Origin: Elusimicrobiota bacterium
GTDB taxonomy: Bacteria; Elusimicrobiota; Elusimicrobia; UBA1565; UBA9628
NCBI GenBank assembly: GCA_016209035.1
Contig: JACQWX010000018.1
Coordinates: forward strand, 1-64,000
Direction of reading: 5' to 3'
Length of the DNA: 64,000 bases
Shown: positions 24,801 to 30,500 of the stretch, in pieces
How positions within the stretch are numbered: the first letter of the stretch is position 1
How the letters are laid out: each line of letters begins with the position of its first letter
The notes under the pieces: generated by a model
The model's database searches: none
What the model saw: only the letters and a program-made list of their open reading frames with translations
Told to the model about the DNA's origin: nothing
Translations under genes and position numbers: made by a program

Positions 24801-24978
24801 GGAGAAGTACTCGAACCTGGACTACGCGACCCTGAAGAAGGTCCTGGCCGACCCCAACCACCCGGACCGCGCCGTGCTCAAGAAGGTCGAGCCGCACCTG
24901 CGGGCGCTCACCAACGTCAAGGTCAAGCTCACCAAGACCCTCAAGAAGGAGCGTCCCAAGAAGAGGCCCGCGGACTAG
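21859..24978 (+). CDS. Secreted protein with two RecB/Cas4-like PD-(D/E)XK nuclease domains
   Basis: A 1039-residue protein. Residues 1-29 are a signal peptide (ending SPVFAQ) and 30-210 a Pro/Ala-rich linker with the motif DGALPGIEFAAPAA. Two homologous nuclease-like domains follow. The first has 'GRLDRLMVKDDTVYIRDWKTH' and 'FQLGLYALGL'; the second has 'QGIPDRVMIEGDVVVVRDWKSH' and 'YQLGLYVLAL'. Both keep the D...DxK catalytic pattern and the QxxxY motif of RecB-family nucleases. Each domain is followed by a coiled-coil-like region and a shared 'GVWxxYSxLD' block. RecB-type nucleases are normally cytosolic, so export is unusual. I chose the ATG at 21859 because it gives the signal peptide; an earlier in-frame codon at 21829 would bury it. 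Confidence 0.8.
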   Translation: MRTSRLASLLRISVAFVISQSSISPVFAQTVRIVPVQGTGMSNIGIAAAAALHAPSSVRLDVGLGKIGISATVVPLSAPLAQPGVPESVIPSLPALPELVRPVVEASPAVPAAGPQAEDLKSKLVPGIELSDFAAEKLGKLPDAGARESGEKLIDAITRTRGVPAAHALPNGVRDGALPGIEFAAPAAQDKAGQASERGKLDPATRPYSPWRLTTFLQDPEKYAMLFILGADDKTMAEVRGYELLVGDAVHQAFESVYRRIQAGTPGKDVKLDEVLAAYALVFDEGHKSGGFTERGGWKAAEYKRRGADYIKARFENLAPFESQGQVLAIEERVFWTMTDPATKKSYQFKGRLDRLMVKDDTVYIRDWKTHFVPPTLTQLERDDFQLGLYALGLKTARPDLVKGRKIVIAWDFKEFTQEIVVDDAYLARIEAQVLDILRRIEAFTERVEAEKPEWLKRLKPDGKPAGAKSAREAVDSLGALNSDLDEKAASLRALRRDYKNLEEGITRFALKKKLAQVNGKRYTLGVTVNEDLKAVPTKTDDPEGYEAVSKVLKEGGVWKGYSSLDAASVRRAVESYGGDDHAVFQRLRDLIQSRHDNEVEVDLKRSEAGGSGGGVVRPKVEREEWAPDAQPGVLSATQLDVFLRDQTEYAKRYIVRVRDEGPKPMGTLAGSVIHETMEQLFVWMKGGREVADIHLNDLMKFFDARWEVLRTEADYKPDKGLTEADYKRGSKEYVKAKWDKLYPFDQGRPVFLEKRMFFALTDPKTGRSYKFQGIPDRVMIEGDVVVVRDWKSHYKEPSDQEVKEKDYQLGLYVLALRQLYPDLMRGRKARLVWDFKGKEVVIDVDDAYLENLRKRLFAVLRKIDEFKARVESQLESWEEKLGLIEVPKDKKAASAAVDRLGKIADRIDALEEAVKPLKEAAAALEGEIAAFSVKTGWVRVHGSQYSSKLVKRGVVQVPTKGKDRSAHDQVAAVLKEAGVWEKYSNLDYATLKKVLADPNHPDRAVLKKVEPHLRALTNVKVKLTKTLKKERPKKRPAD
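22375..22410 (+). repeat. 36-bp coding repeat (copy A)
   Basis: These 36 bases are identical to the reverse complement of 39284-39319 and are read in the same frame, encoding VRDGALPGIEFA. Flanking bases (CCCTTCCCAA upstream) also match. The host proteins, a nuclease and a HAD/MFS fusion, are otherwise unrelated. Confidence 0.88.
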
Positions 24979-26729
24979 CGGTTGTCCTCCTTCGCGAGGT
25001 GGAACCGGTGCAGCAGCAGGTCGTCCATCTCGGTGCGCAGGAAGGAACTGACGGCGTCCTGAGGGGTGCAGACGATGGGCTCCCCGCGGACGTTGAAGGA
25101 GGTGTTGAGGACGACCGGGACGCCCGTCCGCCTGCCGAACTCCTTGATGAGGCGGTGGAAGAGGGGGTTGCTCCGGGCCGAGACCGTCTGCAGTCGGGCG
25201 CTCCCGTCCACGTGCACGACGCTGGGGATCAGGCCGCGCTTGTCCTCGCGCACGGGGACGGACAGCAGCATGAAAGGGCTCTCGTGCGAGGTCGCGAAGT
25301 ACTCCGGCGCGTCCTCCACGCACACGGCCGGCGCGAAGGGGCGGAACGGCTCGCGGTGCTTGACCCGGCGGTTGAGGATGTCCTTCATCTTGGGGTCGCG
25401 GGGATCGGCCAGGATGCTGCGGTTGCCCAGGGCCCTGGGCCCGAACTCCATGCGGCCTTGGAACCAGCCTACGATCCTTCCGCGGCTGAGGAGTTCCGCG
25501 GCGCGCGCCGGGAGATCGTCTTCCGTCAGCTCGCGGTAGCTCCATTTCGACCGCCGCAGGAAGGCCTCGATCTCGGCGTCCGAGAAGGACGGCCCCAGGT
25601 AGGCGTCCCTCATCCGCCAGCGGTCCCGGCCCGCCAACGCCCCTCCTGAGGGCGATCGGGACGCTCGGCCTCCGGCCTCGACCGCGTCCCGGCCCCCGCC
25701 AAGGAGAGTGTCGAGATAGAGCGCCGCGCCCAGGGAGGCTCCGTCGTCCCCGGCCGCGGGCTGGACGAAGAGCTCGCGGACCGGCGTATCCTCCAGGATG
25801 AGCCCGTTGGCGACGCAGTTGAGCCCGACGCCCCCGGCGATGCAGAGCCGGTCGATCCCGTGCCGGGCGACCAGGCTCCGGACCATGGCAAGGATGGCGT
25901 CTTCGACCACGGACTGGAGGCTCGCCGCCAGGTCCTGGTGCTCCGGCAGGATATCGCTTTCCGGAGCCCGCGGGGGGCAGAAATGCTCCGCGAACTTTCG
26001 GTTCGTCATGACCAGGTCGTAGTGGAACGAGAAGTAGTCCAAGTTCAGCTGGAAGCTGCCGTCCTCCCTGATGCGCACGGCCTGGTCGAACTTCCTCCGG
26101 AAGGAAGGCTTGCCGTAGGAGGCCAGGCCCATGACCTTGCCCTCGCCCCCGTTCACCTTGAAACCCAGGTGCGCCGTCACCGCGCTGTAGAGGAGCCCCA
26201 GCGAATGCGGGAAGGTCTGGTGCTGGTCCAGCCGGATGTCGGTCCCCTCTCCCACGCCGTGGCTGGTGGTGGACCACTCCCCGGTCCCGTCCATGGTCAG
26301 GATGATGGCGCGCTCGAACGGAGACGGCAGGAAGGCGGACGCCGCGTGGGCGTAGTGATGGTCGGTGAAGTAGACCGGGCCCGGGTAGCCGGTCTCCTCC
26401 CTGATGGTCTGGGGGACGGAGAGCTTGTAGTTGAGCCACATCGGCAGGAAGGCCCTGAAGCTGGCGTAGGAGCGGGGGAAGGCCATCAGATGCGTCTTGA
26501 GGATCCGCTCGAACTTGAGGAACGGCTTCTCGTAGAAGACGATCCCGTCGAGGTCGCCGACCGAGAGGCCGCCCTCGGCGAGGCAGTACTTGAGCGCGCG
26601 CAGCGGGAAATCGATGGAGTGCTTGATGCGGATGAAGCGCTCCTCGGCCGCGGCCGCCACGACCGCGCCGTCTTGCAGGAGGCAGGCCGCGGAGTCGTGG
26701 TACATGTACGACAGGCCGAGGATGTTCAT
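24975..26729 (-). CDS. NodU/CmcH-family carbamoyltransferase
   Basis: A 584-residue carbamoyltransferase. The N-terminal Kae1-like domain begins 'MNILGLSYMYHDSAACLLQDG', has 'AAAEERFIRIKHS', the metal-binding 'TDHHYAHAASAF' and 'MDGTGEWSTTSHGVGEG'. The C-terminal domain has 'GWFQGRMEFGPRALGNRSILADPR' and 'FNVRGEPIVCTPQDAVSSFLRT'. The family makes carbamoyl-adenylate from carbamoyl phosphate and ATP and transfers the carbamoyl group to a hydroxyl of a small molecule. An Arg/Ser/Gly-rich insertion near residue 350 is coded by a short dispersed repeat (25666-25686). The start overlaps the upstream SxtJ-like gene (TGATG). It is the last gene of the nitrogenase-like operon. Confidence 0.92.
   Translation of the reverse strand: MNILGLSYMYHDSAACLLQDGAVVAAAAEERFIRIKHSIDFPLRALKYCLAEGGLSVGDLDGIVFYEKPFLKFERILKTHLMAFPRSYASFRAFLPMWLNYKLSVPQTIREETGYPGPVYFTDHHYAHAASAFLPSPFERAIILTMDGTGEWSTTSHGVGEGTDIRLDQHQTFPHSLGLLYSAVTAHLGFKVNGGEGKVMGLASYGKPSFRRKFDQAVRIREDGSFQLNLDYFSFHYDLVMTNRKFAEHFCPPRAPESDILPEHQDLAASLQSVVEDAILAMVRSLVARHGIDRLCIAGGVGLNCVANGLILEDTPVRELFVQPAAGDDGASLGAALYLDTLLGGGRDAVEAGGRASRSPSGGALAGRDRWRMRDAYLGPSFSDAEIEAFLRRSKWSYRELTEDDLPARAAELLSRGRIVGWFQGRMEFGPRALGNRSILADPRDPKMKDILNRRVKHREPFRPFAPAVCVEDAPEYFATSHESPFMLLSVPVREDKRGLIPSVVHVDGSARLQTVSARSNPLFHRLIKEFGRRTGVPVVLNTSFNVRGEPIVCTPQDAVSSFLRTEMDDLLLHRFHLAKEDNR
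25666..25686. repeat. Short dispersed GC repeat inside the carbamoyltransferase gene
   Basis: These 21 bases match, in inverse orientation, all 21 bases of 54025-54045 near the end of the radical SAM gene. They lie inside a larger imperfect palindrome flanked by GGGACGC and GCGTCCC and encode a low-complexity insertion (AVEAGGRASRS). Confidence 0.65.
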
Positions 26730-27091
26730 CAGTAGGGCCGCAGGAGGCGTTCGGCCCCGGCGTCGGGCGGCTCCTTCGGGCGGAAGAAGGACCCCGCGTC
26801 CGCCGTCCCCAGGTAGTCCCGCCGGAGCAGCCGCGCCAACAGGGAGGTCGGCCCCAGCACGGCGAAATAGGTCAGGAAGATGAGGAGCCCGGTGAACCGC
26901 CTCCCGACGAACGACAGGATGACGCGTCCCGTCGCGAACAGATGGTTGTAGATGAAGTTGATGGCGAGGGTGAAGAGCAGCCGGACGCGGACCGGCATGA
27001 GGATGGCCAGGGAGCAGACCGCGTAGGCCGAGACCAGGCTGAGCCGGGTCTTGGGACGGCCTCCCTCGATGGTGATGAGCTCCCTCTGCAT
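26729..27091 (-). CDS. Small SxtJ-like membrane protein
   Basis: A 120-residue membrane protein with two or three hydrophobic segments ('LVSAYAVCSLAILMPV', 'LLFTLAINFIYNHLF', 'FTGLLIFLTYFAVLGPTSLLARLLRRDYL'). The segment 'GPTSLLARLLRRDYLG' followed by a short 'FFRPKEPPD' tail resembles the end of SxtJ-type proteins, which commonly accompany NodU/CmcH carbamoyltransferases. It shares one base with the gene on each side (TGATG at both ends), so expression is tightly coupled. Its role in carbamoylation clusters is not established. Confidence 0.6.
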   Translation of the reverse strand: MQRELITIEGGRPKTRLSLVSAYAVCSLAILMPVRVRLLFTLAINFIYNHLFATGRVILSFVGRRFTGLLIFLTYFAVLGPTSLLARLLRRDYLGTADAGSFFRPKEPPDAGAERLLRPY

Positions 27092-27846
27092 CAGAGCATC
27101 CGCGCCACCGCGGTGGCCTCTCCCGGATGGGCGACGAAGTCCTCGGTCAGCCGCTTGATGAAGGCCAGCTTCTCGCGCAGGTAGGCGCGCGCCATCTCCT
27201 CGTATTCCGTGAAGGTGTGCCGGGAGAGGATGATCCGCATCATCATGGCGAAGAGGATCTGCTGGGTGCAGACCACCTGCATGTCGTGGGCGGTCATCTT
27301 GATGCGCTCCTTGGGGCTGATTCCCAGCTCGAAGAGCCGCGCCTCGGTGTCGAGCCCTTCCTGATACACCGGATGCAGGAGGGTGATGCCGAAACCCGCG
27401 TAGAGCCTCTCGAGCTCCGGCATCAGGATCCGAGGGTTCTGCTCCGCGAACTCCTCCGCGTTCACCACGGCCCCGTCGGCCGCGAATCGGACCCCGTTCT
27501 GCAGGCAGAACACGAGGTTGCGCCAGTGCAGGGCCGTCTTGCAGTGGCCGCAGCTGTTGAGGACGAGCCAGCCGTGCCGGCGCGCCAGGGAATAGAACCG
27601 GTGGGATTCCAGGGCCCGGTAGAACCGGCCGGCGGAGATGAAACGGTGGAGGAACTCGGCGTCCGGGAACCGCTCGCGCATCCTGTTGAAATGGACCGAG
27701 GAGAAATCAGGCGCGACGAAGCCCAGGCGCGTGAAGGTGTTCAGGTGCACCGTCTTGAAGGTCTTGGCCAGGGCGCAGGCGGCCAGCGAGGAATCCGCGC
27801 CGCCGGAATAGAGCAGGGCCACGGCATCGCCTCTGGGGCTTTCCAC
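27091..27846 (-). CDS. PP-loop ATP pyrophosphatase-like enzyme
   Basis: A 251-residue adenine-nucleotide alpha-hydrolase-like protein. The PP-loop SGGADSS is at residues 14-20 (ALLYSGGADSSLAACAL). A 'NSCGHCKTALHW' CxxC pair lies near residue 110 and could bind a metal or carry sulfur. The family activates a carbonyl or carboxylate by adenylation for amidation or thiolation (as in ExsB/QueC, NadE, ThiI). The start is a GTG eight bases after a TATAAT, so it may have its own promoter within the operon. It lies 40 bases after the second nitrogenase-like subunit. I cannot name the substrate. Confidence 0.78.
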   Translation of the reverse strand: MESPRGDAVALLYSGGADSSLAACALAKTFKTVHLNTFTRLGFVAPDFSSVHFNRMRERFPDAEFLHRFISAGRFYRALESHRFYSLARRHGWLVLNSCGHCKTALHWRNLVFCLQNGVRFAADGAVVNAEEFAEQNPRILMPELERLYAGFGITLLHPVYQEGLDTEARLFELGISPKERIKMTAHDMQVVCTQQILFAMMMRIILSRHTFTEYEEMARAYLREKLAFIKRLTEDFVAHPGEATAVARML

Positions 27847-27854
27847 GGGACATC

Positions 27855-27860
27855 ATTATA
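27855..27860 (-). promoter_or_regulatory. Internal -10 box before the PP-loop gene
   Basis: TATAAT, within TATATAAT, on the minus strand, eight bases before the GTG start at 27846 and in the 40-base gap after the second nitrogenase-like gene. It could drive PP-loop, SxtJ-like and carbamoyltransferase genes separately from the nitrogenase-like pair. No clear -35 is seen. Confidence 0.5.
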
Positions 27861-27886
27861 TAGAACTCGGACCTCGTTTGCCGTGA

Positions 27887-29218
27887 CTACAGCGCGTGGA
27901 GGATGCGCTCGGCCAGGCACGCCGCGCCCGCGAACCCCAGCGAGGGGGAGGGGTCGGCCGCGTGCCAGCCCACGCAGGGGAAGCCCGTCTCGACGACCGG
28001 GATGCGCGCCCCCGCTCGAGCGGGCTGGGCGGCCTCGTAGTTGGAGCCGAAGAGGACGCCCAGGCATCCGTCCCTCGCCAGCTCCCGGATCCGGCGCCTG
28101 GCATCGGCCAAGGGGGGGTTGCGGAGGACCGAGAGATCCGGCGGCGGTTCGGTCCCGCTCTCCTTGAGCAGCCTCGCGAATGCTTCCCTGCCGCCGAGGC
28201 TCTCGTCCCGCAGGCCGACCAGGATCGGCGGGAGCCCCGCCTCCGCCGCGAAGGAGGCCAGCCCCGCGGCGAGCGGGGTGTCGGCGAAGATGACGCTGCG
28301 CCGGCCCTTGAGCCTGCGGCGCGCGGCCTCGCGCAGCGTCTTGACCGCGGGGCCGGCCTCGCCGCGGCCGCGTCGCGCCGCGGCCTCGATGACCGACGCC
28401 TTGACCCCGAGGCCTTCTCCCACACGGCGGAGCCACGCTGCCGTGCCGGAGAGGCCCACCGGGAGCCCGGCGTGGACCAAGCGCCGGCCGCCGTACCGGT
28501 CGGCCTCCGGCCCGACCGGCACCGGCACGCTTGAAAGGTAGGGCAGGCAGACGAGGCTCTCGCTGTCGGCGGCGTCCAATAGGCGCGCGAAAGGCTCTCC
28601 CCCCAGGAGGCACGGCCCGGCTTTAAGTCCAAGCCCTGCCAGCAGACGGTCCAGCTCCCCGACGTCGGCGAGGACGTCGGGCTCGTGGCGATGGAAGAAG
28701 AACCCCGCGACCGAAGCCCTGCCTTTGCGCGGCCGCCGCTCCCGGAACGGCGCCCTAGCCAGGACCCTGGCCAAGACCGCGGCGTAGCCTTCGTAGAGGT
28801 CGCCCTCGAACCCGAGGGTGCGGATGTAGTCCACGGGGCAGGGCACGGTGGCCGCGGCTTTTTGGACCTCGCCCGCAATGTCCTCGCCGGCCATCTCTAT
28901 GAAGGTGGATGCCACCACGGCCATGTAGGCGGGCCGGCGCTTGGCGTGCCAGCTCCGCAGATAGGGCCCGATGCGGCTTGCCGAGCCCTTGACGAAGACG
29001 ATGTCCGAGATCTCGGTGTAGCCTTCGCCGTGCAGGGCGAGCCTTTGGCGGTCGTGCAGCATGAGCTGGTTGGCGCCCTTGTATTTGCAGCCCACCCCGG
29101 TGTGGAGGACCAGGAAGGCGTCCGGGATGGCGTGCAGGGCCACGCTCACGCCGGTCATGCGGCCGTAGTTCTGGACCTTGAGCGCGAAGTCGCCGGCGGT
29201 GTCCTGGCCGAGCGCCAT
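27887..29218 (-). CDS. Nitrogenase component-1-like subunit (NifK/BchB-like position)
   Basis: A 443-residue protein of the nitrogenase component 1 / protochlorophyllide reductase superfamily. The N-terminal region has 'DAFLVLHTGVGCKYKG', where Cys44 matches the HGxxGC cysteine of NifD/NifK. The other two usual cluster cysteines are absent: 'VASTFIEMAGEDIAGEV' stands where 'xTCxxEVIGDD' would be. It would therefore give only one cluster ligand, as BchB does in BchN-BchB (Asp there). Rossmann-like repeats follow, ending 'VVETGFPCVGWHAADPSPSLGFAG', which resembles the C-terminal NifK-type loop. The start is an ATG with AAGGGG eight bases upstream; a GTG overlapping the previous stop (29227) is an alternative. 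Confidence 0.82.
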   Translation of the reverse strand: MALGQDTAGDFALKVQNYGRMTGVSVALHAIPDAFLVLHTGVGCKYKGANQLMLHDRQRLALHGEGYTEISDIVFVKGSASRIGPYLRSWHAKRRPAYMAVVASTFIEMAGEDIAGEVQKAAATVPCPVDYIRTLGFEGDLYEGYAAVLARVLARAPFRERRPRKGRASVAGFFFHRHEPDVLADVGELDRLLAGLGLKAGPCLLGGEPFARLLDAADSESLVCLPYLSSVPVPVGPEADRYGGRRLVHAGLPVGLSGTAAWLRRVGEGLGVKASVIEAAARRGRGEAGPAVKTLREAARRRLKGRRSVIFADTPLAAGLASFAAEAGLPPILVGLRDESLGGREAFARLLKESGTEPPPDLSVLRNPPLADARRRIRELARDGCLGVLFGSNYEAAQPARAGARIPVVETGFPCVGWHAADPSPSLGFAGAACLAERILHAL

Positions 29219-29223
29219 GGCGG

Positions 29224-30474
29224 TCACCCCTTCCCCGAGAGGAGCTCCCGGACGCGGGCGATGTTGTCCAGGCAGCCCTTGAAGAAGGGGGAGAGGGACC
29301 GCGTGGCCACGAGCGGGACCCCCGCCCGCGCCGCCTCCGGCCCCGCGTGGCCGCCCAGATAAGCCAAGGAGAAGCCGCCCTTGCTCAGGATGCCCGGCAG
29401 GACGATGGGGTCCGGGAAGACCAGGAACGGCTCCTTGCGGCCCAGGGCCCGCAGGCGCTCCCCGATGCGGCGTCGGGACTCGCTCTCCGGCGCGCCCTGC
29501 ACCAGGAGCGCGGTCCTGAATCCGAGTTCCGCGAAGAACTCCAGGTCGCCGAGCCCCTCGTAGGCGAGGAAATCGCCTTCGTAGTTCGTGCACATGCGCA
29601 GGCCGTAGGCCAGGCTTAAGCCCCGGAAATCGGCCCTGAACCGCGCGATCTCCCGGCGGCACTCCCGGGCGCCGTCTGCCGCGGCATCCTTAAGCCGCTC
29701 CTCCACGCCGAAGCGCCGGGCGATGATCTCGAGGCAGCGCAGGCTTTGGCCCAGGCCGATCGGCAGGGGCACTTCCGCCACGCTCATCCCGCGGGACTCA
29801 AGCGCCGCGGCGAAGCGCGGGTAGAGCGAGCGGTCCACCACGAAGGCGGCGTCCGCGCCTCCGATCCTGCGCCAGGCGTCTAAGTCCCCGCGGTGCGGGA
29901 AGCTGCCTACGAGGTCGAGCCCCAGGCGCTCGAGCGTCCTCTCGATCTCGGAGGCGCCCCCGACCGCGCCGTCGGCGGGAAGCCCCACGAGGATGAGGCC
30001 CTTGCCTTCCTTTCGGCTCCGCCCTCGACCGCGCCGGGGGGAGAGCGTGGAGAGGCTGGCGTAGAGGAGGTCGAGCAGTTCCGCCTGCGTGCCGCTGCGA
30101 AGACCGCTCGTGCGCAGGGCCAGCACCGGGACCCCCATGCGGCGGGAGAAGCGCCGGGCCACCGCCGGGAAATCGTCCCCGATCATCTCGGTCAGGCAGG
30201 TCCCCAGCACGATCAAGGCCTGCGGCGCGTCCTTGGCCGCGGCAGCCTCAAGGCAACGCTCCAGGGCCTTGGACGTGCGGCCGAGGGCCGCCTGGGTCTC
30301 GCCGAGGTTGGTGCAGTAGAAGCGCTCGGCGCCGGGGAAGTTGAAGGCCAGGAAACTGTTGAGGCAGTCGCGCTCGCCGTGAACCACCACGGCGAAGCGG
30401 CCCTCCATCGCGGACAGCATGGCCGCGGCGCCCGAGAGGCTGCAGCAAGGCTGGGTCAGAGAGGTGTCGGGCAT
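29224..30474 (-). CDS. Nitrogenase component-1-like subunit (NifD/BchN-like position)
   Basis: A 416-residue partner of the next gene. Three cysteines sit at the cluster positions: Cys10/Cys11 ('TQPCCSLSGA'), Cys37 ('VVVHGERDCLN') and Cys93 ('VLGTCLTEMIGDD'). The spacings (26-27 and 56 residues) are close to those of BchN (25 and 61). The final part, 'YGLRMCTNYEGDFLAYEGLGDLEFF', is a late Rossmann domain. No FeMo-cofactor His/Cys pair typical of NifD is evident, and the protein is shorter than NifD (about 480). It likely binds one [4Fe-4S] cluster with its partner and reduces an unsaturated organic substrate. It is the first gene of the operon and divergent from 30501. Confidence 0.84.
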   Translation of the reverse strand: MPDTSLTQPCCSLSGAAAMLSAMEGRFAVVVHGERDCLNSFLAFNFPGAERFYCTNLGETQAALGRTSKALERCLEAAAAKDAPQALIVLGTCLTEMIGDDFPAVARRFSRRMGVPVLALRTSGLRSGTQAELLDLLYASLSTLSPRRGRGRSRKEGKGLILVGLPADGAVGGASEIERTLERLGLDLVGSFPHRGDLDAWRRIGGADAAFVVDRSLYPRFAAALESRGMSVAEVPLPIGLGQSLRCLEIIARRFGVEERLKDAAADGARECRREIARFRADFRGLSLAYGLRMCTNYEGDFLAYEGLGDLEFFAELGFRTALLVQGAPESESRRRIGERLRALGRKEPFLVFPDPIVLPGILSKGGFSLAYLGGHAGPEAARAGVPLVATRSLSPFFKGCLDNIARVRELLSGKG

Positions 30475-30481
30475 GTCGGCC

Positions 30482-30495
30482 GTATGATACCATAC
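30482..30495. promoter_or_regulatory. Palindromic divergent promoter (GTATG-ATAC-CATAC)
   Basis: The 26-base gap between the nitrogenase-like gene and the membrane TPR gene holds GTATGATACCATAC, an inverted repeat of GTATG. It contains TATGAT on the plus strand, 12 bases before the ATG at 30501, and TATCAT on the minus strand, nine bases before the ATG at 30474. Both genes could be leaderless and share this operator-like dyad. Confidence 0.5.
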
Positions 30496-30500
30496 CTCGC

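Noticed and set aside
29219-29662. Upstream extension of the second nitrogenase-like subunit to 591 residues
   Set aside because: The extension lies wholly within the other subunit's gene in another frame; the ATG at 29218 has a ribosome-binding site and matches family length.
27887-30474. True nitrogenase (nifDK)
   Set aside because: Chains are short, P-cluster cysteines are incomplete in one subunit, and no nifH, nifE/N or nifB is present.
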